A DNA stretch of 10,378 nt, from positions 1-10,378 of the forward strand of contig JAISDI010000183.1 in the NCBI GenBank assembly GCA_031264895.1, written 5' to 3'. The stretch is from Endomicrobium sp. GTDB taxonomy: Bacteria > Elusimicrobiota > Endomicrobiia > Endomicrobiales > Endomicrobiaceae. A program made the translations under genes and the position numbers. The notes beneath the pieces were generated by a model. The model searched no databases. It saw nothing but the letters and a program-made list of their open reading frames with translations, and was not told the origin of the DNA. How positions within the stretch are numbered: position 1 is the stretch's first letter; the number at the start of each line of letters is the position of its first letter. This document shows positions 9,301 through 10,378 of the stretch, piece after piece.

Positions 9301-10378
9301 CCAAATATATCTTTGAAAAATTTGACAAGATCCTTATTACTTTTAATAAGCTCACGCAATTCGTTTATCCTACTAGAGTCCAATAAATTTATTTTAGCTT
9401 CTTCAATGCTTATTGGCGTTGCTACTCCGTTTACGTTTTTCCAAAGCGCAGACGCCAGCCTTTCATACCCCTCCGGAGTGCGAAGCTGATCCAGCCTCAA
9501 ACCCAGCCCAGTCAAAACTTTTTGCTGTTCCTGCGCCGGCAGCCCTTCGATCCATAAAGTCAATGCGTAAACTTGTTTCATCGTTTCAATGACGTCATTG
9601 GCAGTCTTATTTATAAGTTCTTTGCCATATTTAAAATGCAATAAATTGTTTAATGCTGTTTGAGTTTTGTCGTTAAGAGCACTGCCCGCAAATTCCTCAT
9701 TTGAAGGATATGTAGACGGCAAGTCTGCACCGAAAACCTGATTGAAATAATCTCTAAATCCGTTTGATATTACCTTTTCAGCCAGTTCTACTATTTGCAA
9801 CATCCCTTTAAACATCTCATCCAATTTGAGCGCTGTATACGGCTCTGAAATTTTTTCTGCATATAAGTTCAACATCTGCTTTTTTCCATCTTTCCTCATA
9901 ATTACTACTCTATCGCCTTTGTAATTATCACCAAACTCTATGTTCGTATAACCCAACTTTATCAACTCTTCCTTCAATTTATCTTCATTCACCGCTCCTT
10001 TATACAGTCTGTCTAATTCTTCGGCTGTATATGGCGTTGTGCTTCCTTCCGGATACAAGTTAAATGTATACGTTCCGTCTGTATTCGTCATCGTTACTAC
10101 TCTGTCACCTTTGTCATTATCACCAAACTCTATATTCGTATAATTATATGGGGATGCCATCAAAGCTGCTTTCAACGCGTCTTCATACACCGCTCCTTTA
10201 TACAGTTTGTCTAATTCTTCGGCTGTATACGGCGTTGTGCTTCCTTTCGGATATAAGGTAAATGTATATGTTCCATCTGTATTCGTCATTGTTATTACTC
10301 TGTCACCTTTGTCATTATCACCAAACTCTATATTCGTATAATTATATGTTGCTGCCAACAAAGCAGCTATCAACTCGT
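1..10378 (-). CDS. Giant membrane-anchored multidomain protein, partial at both ends; possible membrane glycosyltransferase with a very large extracytoplasmic part
   Basis: One reading frame stays open through the whole window: complete codons 3-10376, 3,458 residues, roughly 390 kDa for the visible part. The translation is protein-like throughout, with alternating helical and strand sections, ordinary composition and no low-quality stretch. Neither the start codon nor the stop codon is visible, so no ribosome binding site or signal peptide can be judged. In order it has 66-residue tandem repeats, two helical units, degenerate W-x-[IV]-[ST]-H modules, a long unrecognised region, an EF-hand-like loop, a lone membrane helix, a helical cytoplasmic region, six membrane helices and a basic tail. 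I see only two cysteines (residues 1764 and 2841). Function is not established. The layout suggests an envelope protein, perhaps a membrane glycosyltransferase fused to an enormous extracytoplasmic region. A purely structural or adhesive surface protein is the main alternative. I am very sure of the coding frame and unsure of the role. Confidence 0.93.
372..995 (-). other. Bundle of six predicted transmembrane helices (residues about 3128-3335)
   Basis: Hydrophobic segments lie at about 930-995, 831-902, 723-782, 621-692, 447-515 and 372-431. The loop after the second helix (PKYAAGKTTTSWGKN), the loop after the fourth (HIRLTKEAAMKSDKTKR) and the tail after the sixth (SNRIFWKRAIKTR) are all basic. 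The other loops are short and uncharged. All three basic loops fall on the cytoplasmic side if the first helix enters from the cytoplasm, which agrees with the orientation of the lone helix at 3411-3479. The third and fourth segments are nearly continuous, so their exact borders are uncertain. This points to an integral inner-membrane protein with its C-terminal part in the cytoplasm. Confidence 0.85.
996..3284 (-). other. Helical cytoplasmic region between the first membrane helix and the six-helix bundle (residues about 2365-3127)
   Basis: This region has about 760 residues, mostly amphipathic helices, and is lysine- and glutamate-rich towards its end. It begins NLTAQEAAALFGLYNSYVD and ends with a basic stretch (LRSMVRMIFSKTFKVMFGG) directly before the membrane bundle. 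One cysteine (1854-1856, residue 2841) is present. Its position, before a six-helix bundle, resembles the cytoplasmic N-terminal region of 1,3-beta-glucan synthases, where an Arg-rich, aromatic stretch also leads into the membrane part. I see no decisive motif, so this is only a parallel of layout. Confidence 0.4.
3285..3332 (-). other. Flexible Pro/Ser/Gly linker (residues 2349-2364)
   Basis: The sequence PIPSSSGGSGGADAGT is low in complexity and surely unstructured. It separates the basic juxtamembrane stretch from the helical cytoplasmic region and so marks a domain boundary in an otherwise densely folded protein. Confidence 0.75.
3411..3479 (-). other. Lone transmembrane helix (residues 2300-2322)
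   Basis: This is a 23-residue uncharged segment, LFMQYPLFAAIGVIIGVMA and onwards to LSMF. It is followed at once by a strongly basic stretch (RSKNFKAYARRQYDHFKNRK). By the positive-inside rule the side after the helix is cytoplasmic, which places the preceding roughly 2,300 residues outside the membrane. An export signal or another membrane helix is then required upstream of the window. Confidence 0.85.
3480..6950 (-). other. Long extracytoplasmic region of unknown fold (residues about 1143-2299)
   Basis: This is about 1,150 residues of mixed strand and helix between the modules and the first membrane helix. Visible landmarks are short D-x-x-G-N turns at 6480-6494, 6384-6398, 5454-5468, 4086-4100 and 3537-3551. 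There are also two RAPGA motifs (5505-5519 and 5031-5045) and the only cysteine of the predicted outer part (5085-5087, residue 1764). Helices dominate from about 4300 to 3560. I do not recognise a family or catalytic motif here. The extracytoplasmic placement is inferred from the topology of the downstream membrane helices. Confidence 0.4.
3819..3854 (-). other. EF-hand-like calcium-binding loop (residues 2175-2186)
   Basis: The twelve residues NADGTGKLSAKD fit the EF-hand loop pattern: N1, D3, T5, G6, hydrophobic L8 and acidic D12, followed by a leucine and a helix (SQLYKFLF). D12 replaces the usual glutamate, as in many bacterial EF-hand and dockerin-like loops. A second, poorer candidate (NIKEEGFVTAEQF) lies about 60 residues further along. 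This suggests calcium-dependent stiffening just outside the membrane. A single loop can occur by chance. Confidence 0.4.
6950..8770 (-). other. Degenerate helix-plus-strand modules with W-x-[IV]-[ST]-H motifs (residues about 536-1143)
   Basis: This stretch repeats one theme: a charged amphipathic helix, a glycine plus aromatic strand, then a strand with W-x-[IV]-[ST]-H or a relative, then a hairpin. Clear motif instances are WRINGH at 8175-8192, WRITH at 7782-7796, WTVSH at 7539-7553 and WEISH at 7221-7235. Matching helices include DALAMEKRKDELLQKG (near 7890), AERIKAAAAKRGY (near 7620) and DGALAMEKFREEMEK (near 7350). The left-over motif KYNYTNLGF near 8735 resembles YNYTNIEFG of the N-terminal 66-residue repeats, so both sets may come from one ancestral module. 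These probably sit outside the cytoplasm. No enzyme motif is recognised. Confidence 0.55.
8982..9362 (-). repeat. Helical unit, copy 2, containing the poly-C tract (residues about 339-465)
   Basis: Diverged second copy of the unit at 9441-9779, with the same landmarks: FFKDIFGAD, ETMKEVYKLYQ, TGKQREEIF, a LGIS turn and TPQAYEAMGSIL. The run of ten C on the coding strand falls between FGAD and ETM, in the part where the two copies differ most in length. It encodes three prolines after a tyrosine. The frame is intact on both sides with ten C. The role is unknown. Confidence 0.6.
9240..9249 (-). repeat. Ten-base homopolymer (G10 on +, C10 in the coding strand), candidate contingency site
   Basis: The tract reads TA-C10-GAG in the coding strand and encodes Y-P-P-P-E (residues 376-380). 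With ten C the reading frame continues for more than 9 kb downstream. Loss of one C would bring a TAA into frame at 9227-9229, and gain of one C would bring a TGA into frame at 9199-9201. Either change would therefore truncate the protein almost at once and remove every membrane helix. Long G/C runs inside surface-protein genes are classic slipped-strand phase-variation sites. A sequencing or assembly length error is the simpler alternative, but the intact frame argues that ten is correct in this molecule. Confidence 0.85.
9441..9779 (-). repeat. Helical unit, copy 1 (residues about 200-312)
   Basis: This mostly alpha-helical section follows the 66-residue repeats and pairs with a second copy at 8982-9362. 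Shared landmarks, in order, are an aromatic helix ending in FGAD (FNQVFGAD here), a helix with ETMK.VY (ETMKQVYALTLW), a glutamine-rich helix (LPAQEQQKVL), a G[LI] turn and a closing TP..YE helix (TPEGYERLASALW). The spacing between FGAD and ETM is 48 residues counting through ETM, 14 more than in copy 2. The same arrangement in both makes a duplication likely, although the identity is low and is found only by eye. The function is unknown; it may be a spacer or binding module. Confidence 0.6.
9774..10378 (-). repeat. In-frame tandem array of 66-residue repeats, cut by the window edge
   Basis: Four successive units are visible. A partial tail lies at 10347-10378, full copies at 10149-10346 and 9951-10148 (exactly 198 bases each), and a diverged 59-residue copy at 9774-9950. 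Each opens with [YN]YTNIEFGDN, continues KGDRV..M, has a strand-rich middle (TYTF.LYP), then TPYTAEELD.LYKGAV and a helical tail. Over the first 159 bases the two full copies differ at only nine positions by my count, five of them silent. Their last 39 bases are much more different. This pattern points to recent duplication with a variable helical tail. Each unit probably folds as a small strand-plus-helix module in the extracytoplasmic part. Because the window starts inside a unit, more copies probably lie upstream. I do not recognise a named repeat family. Confidence 0.9.

Noticed and set aside
9774..10378. Regular repeats that might suggest a CRISPR array
   Set aside because: The repeats are 198 bases, contiguous and in frame, with no spacers between short palindromic units. 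They are protein-coding tandem duplications.
1..10378. Non-ribosomal peptide or polyketide synthase, suggested by the size
   Set aside because: No adenylation, condensation, ketosynthase or carrier-protein motif was seen, while membrane helices and repeats are present.

Overview
The window is one uninterrupted open reading frame on the minus strand. It enters at the right edge (10378) and is still open at the left edge (1). I translated it end to end: 3,458 sense codons (complete codons 3-10376) with no in-frame stop. Neither the start nor the stop codon is in view. There is no intergenic DNA, RNA gene, promoter, terminator or second convincing gene. Residue numbers below count from the right edge (residue 1 = codon 10374-10376), not from the true N-terminus.

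The encoded giant protein reads as follows from its N-terminal side. (1) A tandem array of 66-residue repeats, two copies nearly identical in DNA, with the array cut by the window edge (9774-10378). (2) Two diverged copies of a roughly 115-125-residue helical unit (9441-9779 and 8982-9362); the second contains a ten-base C run on the coding strand that could switch the frame. (3) About 600 residues of degenerate helix-plus-strand modules, several carrying W-x-[IV]-[ST]-H (about 6950-8770). (4) A long region of unknown fold, rich in D-x-x-G-N turns, ending in an EF-hand-like loop (about 3480-6950). (5) A lone membrane helix (3411-3479), a basic stretch and a Gly/Ser linker. (6) About 760 residues of mostly helical sequence (996-3284). 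(7) Six predicted membrane helices (372-995). (8) A basic, soluble-looking segment that runs off the left edge.

The charge pattern supports a consistent topology: about 2,300 residues or more outside the cytoplasmic membrane, one crossing, a cytoplasmic helical region, six more crossings, and a cytoplasmic C-terminal part. A multi-span bundle followed by a cytoplasmic domain is the layout of processive membrane glycosyltransferases. The last residues in view weakly recall the entry to GT48 (1,3-beta-glucan synthase) or GT84 (cyclic beta-1,2-glucan synthase) domains, but the catalytic part would lie beyond the window. I treat the enzyme assignment as a hypothesis.

The DNA is moderately AT-rich (about 40% G+C by eye) and bacterial in coding style. 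Giant genes with transmembrane parts are known from Omnitrophota, and large surface proteins occur in several other phyla such as Elusimicrobiota; the sequence alone does not fix the organism.
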